This document shows, piece by piece, positions 22,436 to 34,830 of a DNA stretch of 64,000 bases. The stretch lies in the NCBI GenBank assembly GCA_016647705.1, contig CM028334.1, forward strand, positions 13,115,546 to 13,179,545. The letters run 5' to 3'. Numbering within the stretch: position 1 is the first letter of the stretch; every line of letters starts with the position of its first letter. The DNA comes from Eucommia ulmoides. Lineage: Eukaryota > Streptophyta > Magnoliopsida > Garryales > Eucommiaceae. Under the pieces are notes generated by a model. That model worked only from the letters and a program-made list of their open reading frames with translations. It ran no database searches and had not been told where the DNA came from. Both the position numbers and the translations under genes were made by a program.

Positions 22436-24811
22436 TGTTGACCTAGTGAGCTATCCAAGATAGGGATGAATTGAATAGTTTAAAAAATTTAAATAAATAA
22501 ATCTTTCAATACGTAATTAACAAATAATCAGTTTTTACTAAATTAATTATTATGGCCGTTAAGCAGTGAATAAATGTTCAATTCTAGGTACACACCTAAA
22601 CAAAATATAATGAAAGTAAAGAATGCAGCACACCAAGATATATCATGATTCAACAAGTTAGCCTTGCCTAATCCAGTCCCTTGAGCTCCACGAAGATTCA
22701 CAAACTTTAAACTCCAGATTCCTTTACCGGTAGGAACCAAACCTTGACAATGATTCTTTTCCTAGGCTCAGAATCGATCTTTACAATTTTATTTTTCTCG
22801 AGCTAAGGAAGAACCTTATCTTTTTACTTGACTAAAGACTAACTTAATTCTATTACGGGAAAAATCAAAACCTAATTTTTTTACAGGTTAAAGATCAAAC
22901 CTCAGAACTCTTACAATTATCCTTTTCCTAGGTAAGGATGGAATCTTTAAAATTCACTCAAATTAATTCAATTTTAGGGAGAATCAAAATCTAGTTCCTT
23001 TCAAGGGAAAAGAATAACCTAATCTTTTTATACTTAGGATTAAGATCAAACCTCAATCTTTTTCACCCGAAAAGATTGAAACCTAGCTACCTTGACTAGA
23101 CACTGACTCAATTGTGTCTAATTATCTCAAACACACAAATACAAAAAATTATAAATTTCTTCCCACCAAGAGCTTCTACCACCTTAAAACAATTATACTC
23201 AATTAATATCTCAAAATTTGCTACATGATATAATTAAAGTGAGAAAAATTAATATTTGATTAATAATATGTGTGGGTAGCACAAATTATAGCACGTAATC
23301 AGATAATAACATGAAATTATTTTTAAAAAAAAAATTGTTCTTAAATTTGAAAACGATTTTTTCAACGATCTTAAATCCAAACAATCAACAATAATATGAA
23401 ATCTAAATTAAGAATAATAACTTCAAAAGATCTCAACAGGAAAATACCGAAAAATGAAAACAAAATCGCAAGATAGCACAAATCGGTAACGCCAATTCAA
23501 TAGCGCTTTAGCTCAAGAACTTTTAACGCAAACTCTTTCTCGAATTATCTTAGCAGAATGATACTCTTAGAAAAGTTTAGGAACGGATAGTTCTTGATAT
23601 TTTTTTATCTAATTTTCGCAGGTCTATATATATAGAATAAGATCAAACCTTTTAATGACTAGTTTTCAAAAGATATGCCTCTAAAAGGCACCTATAGATC
23701 CCATATAGCATATTCATTTATATTTGGTGTATTTCACTTAAAAATAACTTTTAAAACTCTCAATTAAGTCCATAAAATATTTCTTAAACATCAATTACAA
23801 AGATAGGAAGTATTTAGTCGCTAAAATTAAGAGTTTCTTTAATTATATGGACCAAATCAATAGGGATATCAAAATATATGTACCATATTTTCAGTAGGTT
23901 CAAATCCCTCGAAATACTCTCTTGGAATTATGAAAAACAACTCGTAACGACTAGTTTTTTACCGAAATCCCAAATTCCTCAAAATCTCAACTCGAAACAG
24001 TCAGTTGACCGAACCCTGCCCTGTTGATTGATCAATTGATTTAATATGGAATCCAAGCCAAAACCAAACAGGCACTCGGTTGACTGATCTCCCCACGGTC
24101 GGTTGACTGATTGATTCAGGGAGTTTTTCCATCCAAAACACACTACAATCGGTTAACCGATTGCCTTCTAATCGGTTGACCAACTAGTTTAGAGACTCTC
24201 ACGTTTTCAGCCTTAGACCTATTGGTTGATCGATCATCTCTCGTTCGGTTAACTGATTGATGTAAGATCTTCACATTTTGCTCCAAAACCTCACTCTTTC
24301 AATCAATTGACCAATTCTTTTAGGTTAGTTGACTGATTGATGGTGGTTAGTTAATTCATTCACCAATTTTTGCTCCAAAATTCATCGTTTAATTCAATTA
24401 ACCTATTGCTTTTCTCGGTTAACTAAATTGACTCTAAATTTCAACTTTAAACAGGATTTACACTTAGGTCAATTTTTATTTTTCAATTTCACATAGGAGC
24501 ACATATTTAAACACAAATTAGGATCCTAAAATTTATCAAATCAAACACACAAAAATAAAACTCATTTAATAGTGTCGTGTGTAATCCTAATTCGGGTTTC
24601 ATTAAGAGTATAAGAATATTAAGTTGTTTTCACTTAATTTCTTCAACATCTTCAATACTCTTCATTTCTTCAATGTCTATGTTTGCACCTTTGATATTTC
24701 CTTCATAATACAATCTTTAAATTGAACTTTTTTTCTGAAACACTCAACAAACTCATTAGTTCCATGAAAAATATCATCCTTTAATTGTTCATCAAAACCT
24801 CGGGATCAACA
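22436..24811 (-). mobile_element. Solo LTR, about 2.4 kb, copy 1
   Basis: Starts TGTTGACC and ends GATCAACA. The flanks GGATT (22431-22435) and AGATT (24812-24816) match at 4 of 5. Its reverse complement aligns over most of its length with 43317-45466. The portion 23990-24420 holds many GGTTGACCGATTG/GGTTAACCGATTG-type motifs. No interior or partner LTR is adjacent, so I read it as a solo LTR of an unassigned long-LTR family. Confidence 0.7.
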
Positions 24812-24879
24812 AGATTGTTTAGGGATTGTTTATTGTTTTATTTTTTTGAGAACATGATTCAAACATGTTATGCATCCAA

Positions 24880-25294
24880 TGTAATACGCCGAAAATTTAA
24901 TTTTTTGAAAATATTATTTTATATAAGTTTAATATTTTTGGGGAACAGTTTTGTAAATTTGTGATATAAATATATACTTGATAATCTTTAGAGTTAAATG
25001 TTAAATTTATATTTTTTAAAATATTATCTTAAATAAGTTTAATATTTTTGGGTTATTTTGCATATTATAAAAATTTATAATAAATATTTGATGATTTGGA
25101 GGGATAAGTGTAATTATTAGGTTGAATATGAATTATTCTATAATTATAGGGTATTAAGTGTAATATTTTTCAAAATCTTAATAGGTAATAACAAACTTGT
25201 GGCTAATACTTAAAGGAATTAAAGAAAAAAAATGCTAAAAAAAATGGCCAATAAATTTAATTCTCTCATTTACACATGATATATATATATATAT
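24880..25294 (+). repeat. 5' LTR, first part
   Basis: Starts TGTAATACGCC and aligns with 38898-39322, up to the (AT)n tract where the insertions begin. Confidence 0.85.
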
Positions 25295-25999
25295 AATTAA
25301 TGTCAAGTTGTGATTTTGTAAAGTCTAGGATCACTGAAAGATCATAAAAACCTTTGTAAAATCTACTGGTTTTACTTTAGCAAGATTATAAAACACTCAA
25401 TATTCTAGCATGTCACCCTATCAAACAAAGAAACTAATATAGCAAATATAGAAAATACCAAATACCTTGAAGAAGAAATCTGGGATCATTCTAAATTCCT
25501 TATACAACCTGAAAAATATAATTACTTCAAAGAATTTAACATCAAAAATAACATTCAAAACCAATTAAGTAAAAAGGAACAGTTATACAAAATAATACAA
25601 ATAGCGGAGGAAACACAGGTTTTGGGAGAAAATCCTATAAAATTTTGGGAAAGAAATAAAATCGAAGCACACTTAAGATTTTAAAATTTTCATTTTTCAA
25701 CTGGCTACCAATTGCATGAATAAACAGTAATAACTCAAGTAACTAGAAACTTTTGAACATACATATCATTAGGAAAATAAGAGGGGTTTTCCCTTTCGGG
25801 AAGCCCCCAAAGGTATAAACACAGTTTTTTTACACAAAGTAAGAGTAGAGTTTTACAAGACTGACCTTAAAATATTTTCCTTCTAAGTATTAATGGCTAA
25901 GGATTGATATCTGGGATCAGGGTATTCTTTAGATACTCTCTATTCTCAAACCTCTATCGCTTTTCCACTCCTACTTAGCAAAATGGGTACTCATAATAT

Positions 26000-26215
26000 T
26001 TATATTTATAGACACTAACCAGAAAATAGGTTGCTCCAGCTGATTACCGAAGAAATCGGTAAAAGGCAATTGAAAATGACTTATCAGCTAAGAGATAAGG
26101 TTAAAGGACCAAGCTTTTCAAAAAGTGTACAGGAAAAGCTGTAGGCTATTTACTGTCTTCCTTTATGAAATCGTCCTGAAAGGTATCTTCCGTTGACGCA
26201 AGGGATGACGCATTT
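26000..26215 (-). promoter_or_regulatory. Pararetroviral promoter, leftward copy
   Basis: The reverse-complement copy has TGACGCAAGGGATGACGCAT at 26194-26213, differing at only one position in the core from the CaMV 35S as-1 pair (TGACGTAAGGGATGACGCA), and a TATA box at 26001-26012 on the minus strand. Transcription would run leftward. Confidence 0.72.
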
Positions 26216-26332
26216 TGGACTCAAATGTTCAAATTAGTCATACCACACATGGACGGTGGCCTTTGGGTATTTTAGTACATAACCAATTTTTGATTTTCGT
26301 CCAAAATTCATATTTATAAGGATGAAATATTT

Positions 26333-26336
<4 letters not shown>

Positions 26337-26368
<32 letters not shown>
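26337..26368. repeat. (AT)n microsatellite in the inverted viral copy
   Basis: About 16 AT units between the promoter and the end of the adjacent coding block. The rightward copy has only a short AT run at the equivalent place (28925-28936). Confidence 0.85.
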
Positions 26369-26370
<2 letters not shown>

Positions 26371-27045
26371 TTTTTGTTTTTTGTTTAGTCTGTGTCTAGG
26401 TAGCCTTGATTGTCCTGGTAATCTAAGTAGAAATTAGGCTCGTATTCTTCGAAATCCTCTTTGTCTTCTGTTATTTCTCGTGAGATGTCCATGCGAGTGC
26501 TGTATAGAGGGTTACTTCTTGTAATATTTTTCTTTTGCTTTCGCAATTCTTGCTTCAGCATTATTTTTCTGCATTATTACTTTCCATAATTCTTCTTCAT
26601 ACTGCAGCTGTATTGATTCTTTTCTTTTTAGAATTCTGAAATCCACTCCCGGAATGTGTCCTTCTTTGTAAATGTTTTGATGATCGTCTTCCGTAATTAA
26701 GTGGAAGGGTCCGAAAGCATAATGATGGGGTGCGAAATTGATGTTGATAGGGTGACATGCTAGAATATTGAGTGTTTTATAATCTTGCTAAAGTAAAACC
26801 AGTAGATTTAAAATTTTGCATAACGGTTGACTATTTCTAAATAAAGAATTTACGGTTAGAATAGATTGTGAAAATATAGTAAGATTCTATAACAAAAGTA
26901 GTGAAAAGAATACATCAAAAAAGATGGGTCAATTTTGTAAATAGTATTGCAAGAAATGGATACAAAGTAGAATTTGAGCATATTAAAGGAACAGATAACA
27001 GTCTAGCAGATTATTTATCTAGAGAAATATATTCTTAATATTTAC

Positions 27046-27840
27046 TTGATTTCATTACACATGGAGAGAAGGATGATAAAGTATGGAAAGACAGAGCTTC
27101 CAGTTTACCAAAATCAAAGTAAGAAGTTTAGAGCTAGTTATAGGATTACCGAACAACAAGAGTGTCTCTTGGATAATATATGGAATCTCAAAACTTTAGA
27201 AAGTGAAAATATTGTTAAAATAAGAATTTTAAATGCACTCGCAGAATATTTTGTTAAACTAGAAACTTTCAAAGCATATCAGAAGTATTCTTATTATGTG
27301 ATAGTCAAATGATTAAAAACATGAGTCTTTTACAATTGGACAGAAGTAATAAAAAGGATTGATAATTATCCTAGGCCACTTTACAAAGGTTTTTATGATC
27401 TTTCAACAGCCCTAGACTTTGCAAAATCACAACTTGGCATTAATTATTTAATATCCTCTTGTGCTATTGAATTTTCGCAGAATAATAATATCACAGAAAC
27501 TAATCCTAACACTTTAAAAAAGTTCAAAAGTTTTACAAATTATGGGGAGCATTCTTCTAAAGATCCCAAACCTTTAGAACAATCACAGATTTTTTAAAGT
27601 CAATGTGAAAGTTGTCTCCAACTTATGCAAAATTGCAAAAATCTTGAATTTCAAAATATAAAATTATTGTCACAGAATGATTTCTTTCATATTAAAAGTG
27701 ATAAACATAGTGAATAAATTTCTCTTCTCGCTCAAACAAAAATGGTTTTAAAAGAAAAAGTCTCTTTATTTGAAAAAATTATTTGTGACTTTAAAGGAGC
27801 ATTTACATCTCAACAACCTACTGCATCTCATCAATTTTCT
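27046..27840 (+). other. Viroplasmin/transactivator-like part of the pararetrovirus fossil
   Basis: Directly follows the RNase H end. The middle portion has the aromatic YYV..-x-G-x(n)-W pattern and a later ALDFAKSQLG-like helix seen in the RNase H1-like N-terminal fold of Caulimoviridae inclusion-body proteins. In that family the protein forms virus factories and allows reinitiation on polycistronic RNA. Fossil, broken. Confidence 0.65.
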
Positions 27841-27859
27841 TCTTTAACCAAATAATAAA

Positions 27860-28918
27860 CCACAAATCTAAAAACTCTTTCTTCTTCACCCATACCTTTC
27901 TTGATCAATTCCCTCATCTTATCAGACCAACCATTATCTATCACAAAAATCGCTTTGATTTAGATATCCAAATCGCCATCCAACAATTCTTTATAAACAG
28001 TTGGACCAAACACACCTATTTTTCAGGAGCTAGATACGTCACAGAAAATCATTATCAATTAACCACATGTTGCCAAAACAGTCGACATTATCAAGAGATT
28101 CCACTTGAATATGCCGAATGTAAATGCAAACTCATGTACACCATCATTCGTCTCGAACTCGACCGCCTAAATTACCATACCATAACATTTTACCACAAGA
28201 ACCATAAAATTTCTCTTACTCCACAAAGATTATTGGACTATGGATTCCTAACAGCCATGTTTTTTCACAACCCTAGCAAACAGAATTCTTTAGAAGAAAA
28301 CTCACCACTTGTGTTAGTTACCTTTTTGAAGAAAGCCCAACAAAAATGGTAGAAGTTGCCATCAAATCCCTTGGACCAATCTTCGAAGGATACCTACATT
28401 TTTAGGCAAAACATAAAATATTACTTCGAAAAAGAAAAACCATTCCAACATTCCTTGAACCACCTTCTCTCAGTCAACCCACAGAAAGACCATGGATCTG
28501 TGATAACCTTAGCCTTGAAGATCAAATAAAAATATGGAACTATGACAACATTGCCCACAACATCAATTTCGTACCCCATCATTATGCTTTCGGACCCTTC
28601 CACTTAATTACGAAAGACGATCATCAAAATATTTACTACGAAGGACACATTTCGGAAGTGGATTTCAGAATTCTAAAAAGAAAACAACCAATACAGCTGC
28701 AGTATGAAGAAGAATTATGGAAAGTAACAATGCAGAAAAATGATGCTGTAACAAGAATTGCTAAAGCAAAAGAAAAATATTACAAGAAGTACCCTCCATA
28801 CAAAACTCGCATGGATATCTCACCAGAAATAACAGAAGACAAAGAGGATTTCGAAGAATATGAGCCTAATTACTGCTTGGATCACCAGGACAGTAAAGGC
28901 TACCCAAACACAGACTAA
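27860..28918 (+). other. Unassigned coding region of the pararetrovirus fossil, next to the promoter
   Basis: Coding-like sequence after the transactivator region. The last 86 codons (28658-28918) are open and charged (KRKQPIQLQYEEELWKV, ITEDKEDFEEYEPNY). It ends just before the promoter. The same 3' part is repeated in reverse at 26390-26740. I do not recognise the protein. Confidence 0.55.
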
Positions 28919-29049
28919 AAAAATCATATATATATGTAAAATATTTCATCCTTGTAAATATGAATTTTGGACGAAAATAAAAAATGGTTATGTACTAAAG
29001 TACCCAAAGGCCACCGTCCATGTGTGGTATGACCAATTTGAATATTTGA

Positions 29050-29290
29050 GTCTAAAATGCGTCATCCCTTGTGTCAGCAAAAGATACCTTTCAGGACAAT
29101 TTCATAAAGGAAGACAATAAATAGCCTACAGCTTTTACTGTACACTTGTTGAAAAGCTTGGTCCTTTAACCTTATCTCCTAACTGATAAGTCATTTTCGA
29201 TTGCCTTTTACCGATTTATTCGGTAATCAACTGGATCAACCTGTTTTTTGGTTAGTGTCTATAAATATTATGAGTAACCATTTTGCTAAG
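29050..29290 (+). promoter_or_regulatory. Pararetroviral promoter, rightward copy
   Basis: An as-1-like element in reverse orientation (ATGCGTCATCCCTTGTGTCA, 29057-29076) lies about 180 bp upstream of a TATA box TCTATAAATATT (29258-29269). Family knowledge: caulimovirid pregenomic promoters carry TGACG pairs bound by TGA-class bZIP factors. Transcription would run rightward. Confidence 0.7.
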
Positions 29291-29960
29291 TAGAAGTGGA
29301 GAAGTGATAGAGGTCTGAGAACAGAGAGCATCTAAAGAATACTCTGAGCCCATATATCAATCCTTAGCCATTGATACTTAGAAGGGAAATATTTTAAGGT
29401 CAGTCTTCTAAAACTCTACTCTTACTTTGTGTAAAAAAGATTTGTGTTCATCCCTTTGGGGGCTTCCCGAAAAAGAAAACCCCTCTTATTTTCCTAATGA
29501 TATGTATGTTCAAAAGTTTCTGGTTACTTGAGTTATTACTATTTATTCATGTAATTGGTAGCCAATTGAAAAACGAAATTTTTAAAATCTTAAGTTTTAC
29601 TATAACAAGAGAATCAACCTAAAAAAAAAAAAAAAAAAAACCTCTGAACACCTTATCTTTGCACTCTTTTAACTGTTTACCTATGAGCTTTATTAAGTCT
29701 CTTGTGAGCTTGTGTGATAGGGCGACATGCTAGAATATTGAGTGTTTTATAATCTTGCGAAAGTAAAACCAGTAGATTTAAAAAATTTGCATAACGGCTT
29801 CTAGCCCATCTGTGGCGAATAGCTTCTCTATTGCATACATAAACCATTTAACTCAAATCTTTAAACCTTTCAACATAAAATTAATTAGGAAAAGAAAAGA
29901 GGTGGTAAGTACTGAGTAGGACTTCAATAACTTATAAAAAAAAAAAAAAAAAAAAAACGT

Positions 29961-30230
29961 TTGAGCTGTAATACACCATATAATTTTATTACAGAAATCA
30001 ACAAACTCAACCTTGAAAGACAAGAAAAAGTAGAAAAACAAATAAGAATCCTAAAGAAAGAAGTTTTAATCCACAAAGTTAACTACATAACGCTACCCGA
30101 AAGTTTTCAGAACAAAGCAGATTTTAATCTTAGAATACATTTAATAACAAAAAATATAGAAGCTTTAGAACGGATAAAATCTGTTGCACATAATCTATCC
30201 TATATACCAGATTATCTAAATCAGGATTAG
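29961..30230 (+). other. Coding block of the pararetrovirus fossil after the leader
   Basis: An open stretch of 89 codons, Lys/Glu/Leu-rich and probably helical (LERQEKVEKQIRILKKEV). Its position, after the promoter and leader, suits a first viral frame. Family not identified. Confidence 0.45.
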
Positions 30231-30724
30231 AAAGGCCGAGGTAACCAGGATAATATTCTGATAGGTTACTTGACAGTCTTTAATCCCTGGTAAAAAAAAA
30301 AATAGTATCAAAATTAATTTTTATACTTTCTATATCTTTAAATGTGTCCAGTGGTTTTATGTTTGGATTTCCTGCATATAATTCCTTTATTAATTCCATG
30401 TTCCAGATTTCTTTGTTAAGATTTATTATCTATTTATGTGTGTATCCTAATTTTTCTAATCTGTCATATTCATTATTTAATAATGTGGTTAAATATTCTT
30501 CAGTTATTTCATTAGATGACTTCAACATATCAACTACCACGAATATGGTTAAGTAAAATAAATCACAGATATAAATTTATAATAAGTTTAAACTTTATTA
30601 GAAATCAAAGTGGTAGTATATATATATATATATATATATAATAAATCAGCTCATTTACATCCAGGGCCGTTAGATGTCTCTAGATATTCGTAGCCGTTGG
30701 ATGTCTCTGGATATATACAACATA

Positions 30725-33700
30725 TCTATATATCTATATAATAAATCACTTCATTTACATCCAGGACCGTCGGATCAAGGGACAAACATCAAAGACAATC
30801 GTTGGATTACTTTTATTTGGAGCTGCACATACTTATCATCACATAGTCCATTTCTATTTCATAGAGCATTTATGAGTTGCTTTTACTTTTTTAGAGACTT
30901 ACCATCACTGTGCCTTGCTTCACTTCATAGACTAACCTTTTTGAGAGTTGAGACCTACCTTTTGAGAGTTCATAGCCTTAGCTTCGTTCCTTTCTTCTGC
31001 TTAGCTTCTTCTCCTCTCCGTCGAATTCACGGCTTCTTCTCTTCTCCGCCGAATTTATCTCCGCTCCCATCTTGCAGAAAATTGAATGGAAGCCCTCCAT
31101 CTCCATCAATCTCGCTTCTATCTCTTTCCCTCTCATTTTGCAGGCTACCGCCACCACCACACCATCGCCAGAACCCCTATCCCTGCGTCGCTTCCCAACC
31201 TCAATCGCTGCGCCGTCACATCGTCGTTTCCTCTTCTTCAATCACATTCGTCGCCGTCGCCACCTCCGAGTCACCGCTGCAACAAGATCTGCCATAAACA
31301 TGGCCTCGAACCATCTCCATCGCAACAACCAGGTCGCCACCACACTATTCTCTTATTTCTTCTCCGAAACCCTAACCCTATTCTCATTAAAATTGATTTA
31401 TGTTTCTGATTTGGGAAACATTAACTTCCAATTGGGTCTTGAGTTGGCTAAATCTAAGTTCAATTTCTCTAACTTTGCATCAGATTTCTCTCTATTTTTC
31501 CCCCCATTTTTATTGTTCTTATTTGCATCATTTTACATGCACATGCAAGGTTGTTCTCTTGAAGGGCCCATTTCTTCCACCATTTCTGCATAAGTGAAGA
31601 ATCTCTTTCTCTCTCCACACCACCAACGCTACTATCACCGAACATACTAGTCAAGAAATGGCTAATTTTGATTTATTTATTTTTTTTTAATATTACTGAT
31701 TTTGATTTTCTTTTTTGCTGAAGCTTTCATGGCCGAAGACACTAGAGAACATATGGCTCAACATCAAGAGAAAATCTGAGGTATCATGTTTTGTTTTCGA
31801 TTTGAATCAACTGAAAGATCGAACAGGAGAAACTATGATTGAATCTGTCCAAAAACAAGTTCTTTTAACTGTAAAGAAAAATATGCATCGTATTTGTTGA
31901 AAACATCTAATTAATTTTGAACTAATCCCCCATTTTTCCCTTTCAGGTGCTTCACCATGGTCAACCACACCTTACTGCATCTTCATACTCAGTGGTAAAT
32001 TAGTTACTGTTATTTATTAGTTTTTCATTTCTATTAATCTCTCGTTTTTGTTTGATTTCCCTAAACACATGGATTTATAGCTTGAAGGATTTGATTTAAT
32101 TACTCAGTTTTTCCAGCATAATTGATGGCACTGACCATCTCAGACTTGGTTTCATTTCTCAGGTTTTTATTTCTGGGAATAGAAACAGAAATTGGGAAAC
32201 TGAAACTCTGAGGAACAAGGTCCAATTTGTTTGTTTTGCATTTGTTTGAAATTTATGTTCTCAATTATTTTCTATCTATTTCTATTTTTTTTTTTAAACA
32301 ATTTTTATGATGTGAGGTAAACAATAAGACTTTTAGGTACTATTTTTCTTTTTGTTCTCGGAAAAATAAGAACAAAATCAGAAATATGAGGATTAAAAAA
32401 AATCTGTTCCTGTAGATTTTATGAACAACTCATCTATTTTTAATGGTGAGCATTGCTTTTCTAGATTTTTTGTTAGGAGTTTGCATCAGAGAAGTTTTCA
32501 GCTGATCCACCATTTTTGAATTAAGCTCTGTTACCAAGTATCTGACATTGTGCACATATGACCAAGCATTAGGTAAGTTATTTTCTATTTTTCAGGACCC
32601 ATATTATCTAACCAAGCATATTATTCAAGTATTCGGTTATTTTTTAAGTAAGTTTGTATTGGTTGTAATTGCAATTGAAGGTCTTGCTTGCTGCCCACAT
32701 TTTTAAATAGTTTAGGAAAAAAAAATGATTTTTCTTTACATTTTGAATCTCTTTTATCTTTTATTTTTACTTAAAACTCCATTCTCTTACTTCTATTTAT
32801 TTATTTATTTATTTTGTGTGTGTTTCATATTATGTCAAATGTAACATTGGTTACTCTCAATAAAGTTGAAAATGCCAATTTGTGTAATTTTTTTTGGTTT
32901 AAATCTTCTAAAATTTGCATTTTTTGGATTTAATTTAAATTAATTTTTTTAGGTAGGGGCCAATGGTTTCGTACAGGACTATTAAAGAGTAAAGATTTAT
33001 CTAAAAGTTTTGGTGTATGGGTAATATTTAATACTTTTATTAATTTTGTTTGAACAATTTTTATTTGAGGGAGATAGTAGGTAGATTGTATCTGTAAAAT
33101 TAAGATCCCATTTGCAAAAATAAAAATAAAAATAATGATATGGTCTTCTCTAGATATGCTTTTAAATGGTTAGTTGGAATTTGAAAGTTTTGCATGAGTT
33201 ATATTACGATTCATATAACCTTTCATTCTTGAAAGTTAAAAATATAGAGTTATTGTAATAATTCTTACATCTTATTATGTGTTAAACGTATGAAAATTAG
33301 AAAGAATGTGGAGGTAATATATATATATATTCTTAGACGAAATGTAAAATGCATTTAGTCGTGTTTTGTTGGACTTTGAAGTTTGTATTTTGGAGCATGG
33401 TTTATAGTATTTGTTATCGATATTGGACTGTAGGGGATAAAAGTAATGGTAATTTCTCTCACGAAAAATCTTCATCAGTAGCATTTTTAGCCGTGTTAAG
33501 TGAGATTTGGTTTGCATTTGAGAATTTGATATTGGAGTTTTAATTAGTTTATTTCGTTCTTTGTGACAGAGATAAGAATTATTTTTTACTTCTAATTTTC
33601 ATTTCTACATTCAAAAAATCTCTTATATTTTTTGTTCCCAATGTTTTTTGTGTAATTTATCATGTCTAAATTTGTTCCTTTTGTATTTTAGTTTTTTAGC

Positions 33701-33938
33701 TACGGTTGAAATTTAAAAGAGAATCTATTGGAAGTTCTATTAATGATATTCAATTATTAGTTGTTAGTGATATTTAAATGAAATAGGTGCAGAATGTTAG
33801 TCTTGATTAGTAGTTATTATTGATGTTCAATGTTAGCTATAAGTGCAGAATGGGTGCAGAATGTTGTATACAGAGAAAATTATGTCAATTTCGATGTTCT
33901 GTTACATCCGTGTCTTCGGGCACGGGTTATACACTAGT
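30725..33938 (+). mobile_element. Non-autonomous Helitron
   Basis: The 3' end shows a short hairpin (CCGTG-TCTTCGGG-CACGG, 33908-33925), then GTTATACA and the terminal CTAGT (33934-33938), followed by AT, as expected for insertion between A and T. The proposed 5' end is A|TCTATATATCTATATAAT at 30725. A partial copy of the 5' end (ATAAATCAGCTCATTTACATCCAGG) precedes it at about 30640. No Rep/helicase. The interior includes a pyrimidine-rich, exon-like stretch (30990-31600) that may be captured gene sequence, not identified. Confidence 0.78.
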
Positions 33939-34830
33939 ATATATATATAATGGGAAAGAGGGAGAAAAAAAAAGAGTAGAAGAAACGAGAAAAATAGGAG
34001 AGGAAAAAAGAAGATCAAAAGAAAAAAATAAAAATTTATACCGTAGCAATTTCGATTCGGATTTTAGATAGAATTTCTAACTCTTTTAATATATGTATTT
34101 AATTTCTCTATGGTGAGATTTATGTTATTATTGTCATCGAATTATAGTTGTTAATTTCCATGAAATAATTATTATTATGTGAAAATCATGTCTATGTGTT
34201 TTATTTGTTGTATTAATTAGATACACGTATTAGAGGGGTTAAAATTTTACTAAACGTTAGCTTACAACCCCACATTTTTTATTACAGGGCCGATGAGTAT
34301 GAGACTAGGCTAAGGGATTTTATTTGAATTTTATTTTAATTTGTAAAATTGTATTTATTATTTACTGTTATAAAAATTGACTCAATAAATTGATAAATTG
34401 AGTATAATCATTTTATTAGATGTTATTGACATCAATAATATATCTCCATGGTATATCTAATAAATCCACTGCTTAATTTATTAAATATATCTAATAAATG
34501 TTGGAACTTTAATTCTCTAAAGGAGAATTAATAAATATACATAAAAGGCCACAATACATGAAGAATTACTTAATATCGATTATTGGTCACTGTTTATTTA
34601 TATATCCATTTATGTTCATATAAATTGATATTAGTAAATATAAATAAAAAGTTTGACAATATAAAAATATTGTTATTCTATTTTAGTTTTAATTCTTCGA
34701 GGGGAGAAACCGCATGGCAACCCTAGAAAACCGGGTTGTTAGAGAGTGGAATTATTAATAATTTCAATTTATTTATAAATTGTGGAATATTTGGGGTAGA
34801 ATTCTCTGTAGGAGAAACCGGCTTGTTACA
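33939..34830 (+). repeat. 5' LTR, second part
   Basis: Resumes in the (AT)n tract with AATGGGAAAGAGGGAGAAA and aligns with 39350-40338, ending GGCTTGTTACA. Confidence 0.85.

Larger units (their letters stand above)
25295..30617. mobile_element. Endogenous pararetrovirus fossil (Caulimoviridae), rearranged with an inverted duplication
   Basis: Parts seen: RNase H C-terminus (VEFEHIKGTDNSLADYLSRE, about 26945-27038), a viroplasmin/transactivator-like region (27046-27840, with YYVIV and FYNWTEVIKRIDNYP-like text typical of the Caulimo_VI fold), a further unassigned coding region (27860-28918), a promoter and leader (28920-29600), another coding block (29961-30230) and a minus-strand block (about 30310-30545). 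The last coding region and promoter occur twice: 26390-26740 and 25700-26340 are reverse complements of 28560-28918 and 28920-29600. A transactivator gene points to genera such as Soymo-, Cavemo-, Solendo- or Caulimovirus-like lineages; Florendo-type insertion into TA repeats is also similar. Broken, with many lesions; cannot be a whole genome copy. Confidence 0.85.

Noticed and set aside
23990-24420. CRISPR-like or satellite array from the regularly spaced GGTTGACC motifs
   Set aside because: Spacing is irregular, the repeats are degenerate and the array lies inside a plant LTR; it is a LTR-internal repeat.
30674-31593. Overlapping open frames of 173-207 codons in the Helitron
   Set aside because: Ser/Pro/His-rich translation of pyrimidine-rich DNA with no recognisable domain; may be a 5' UTR-like or captured fragment, but no gene can be supported.
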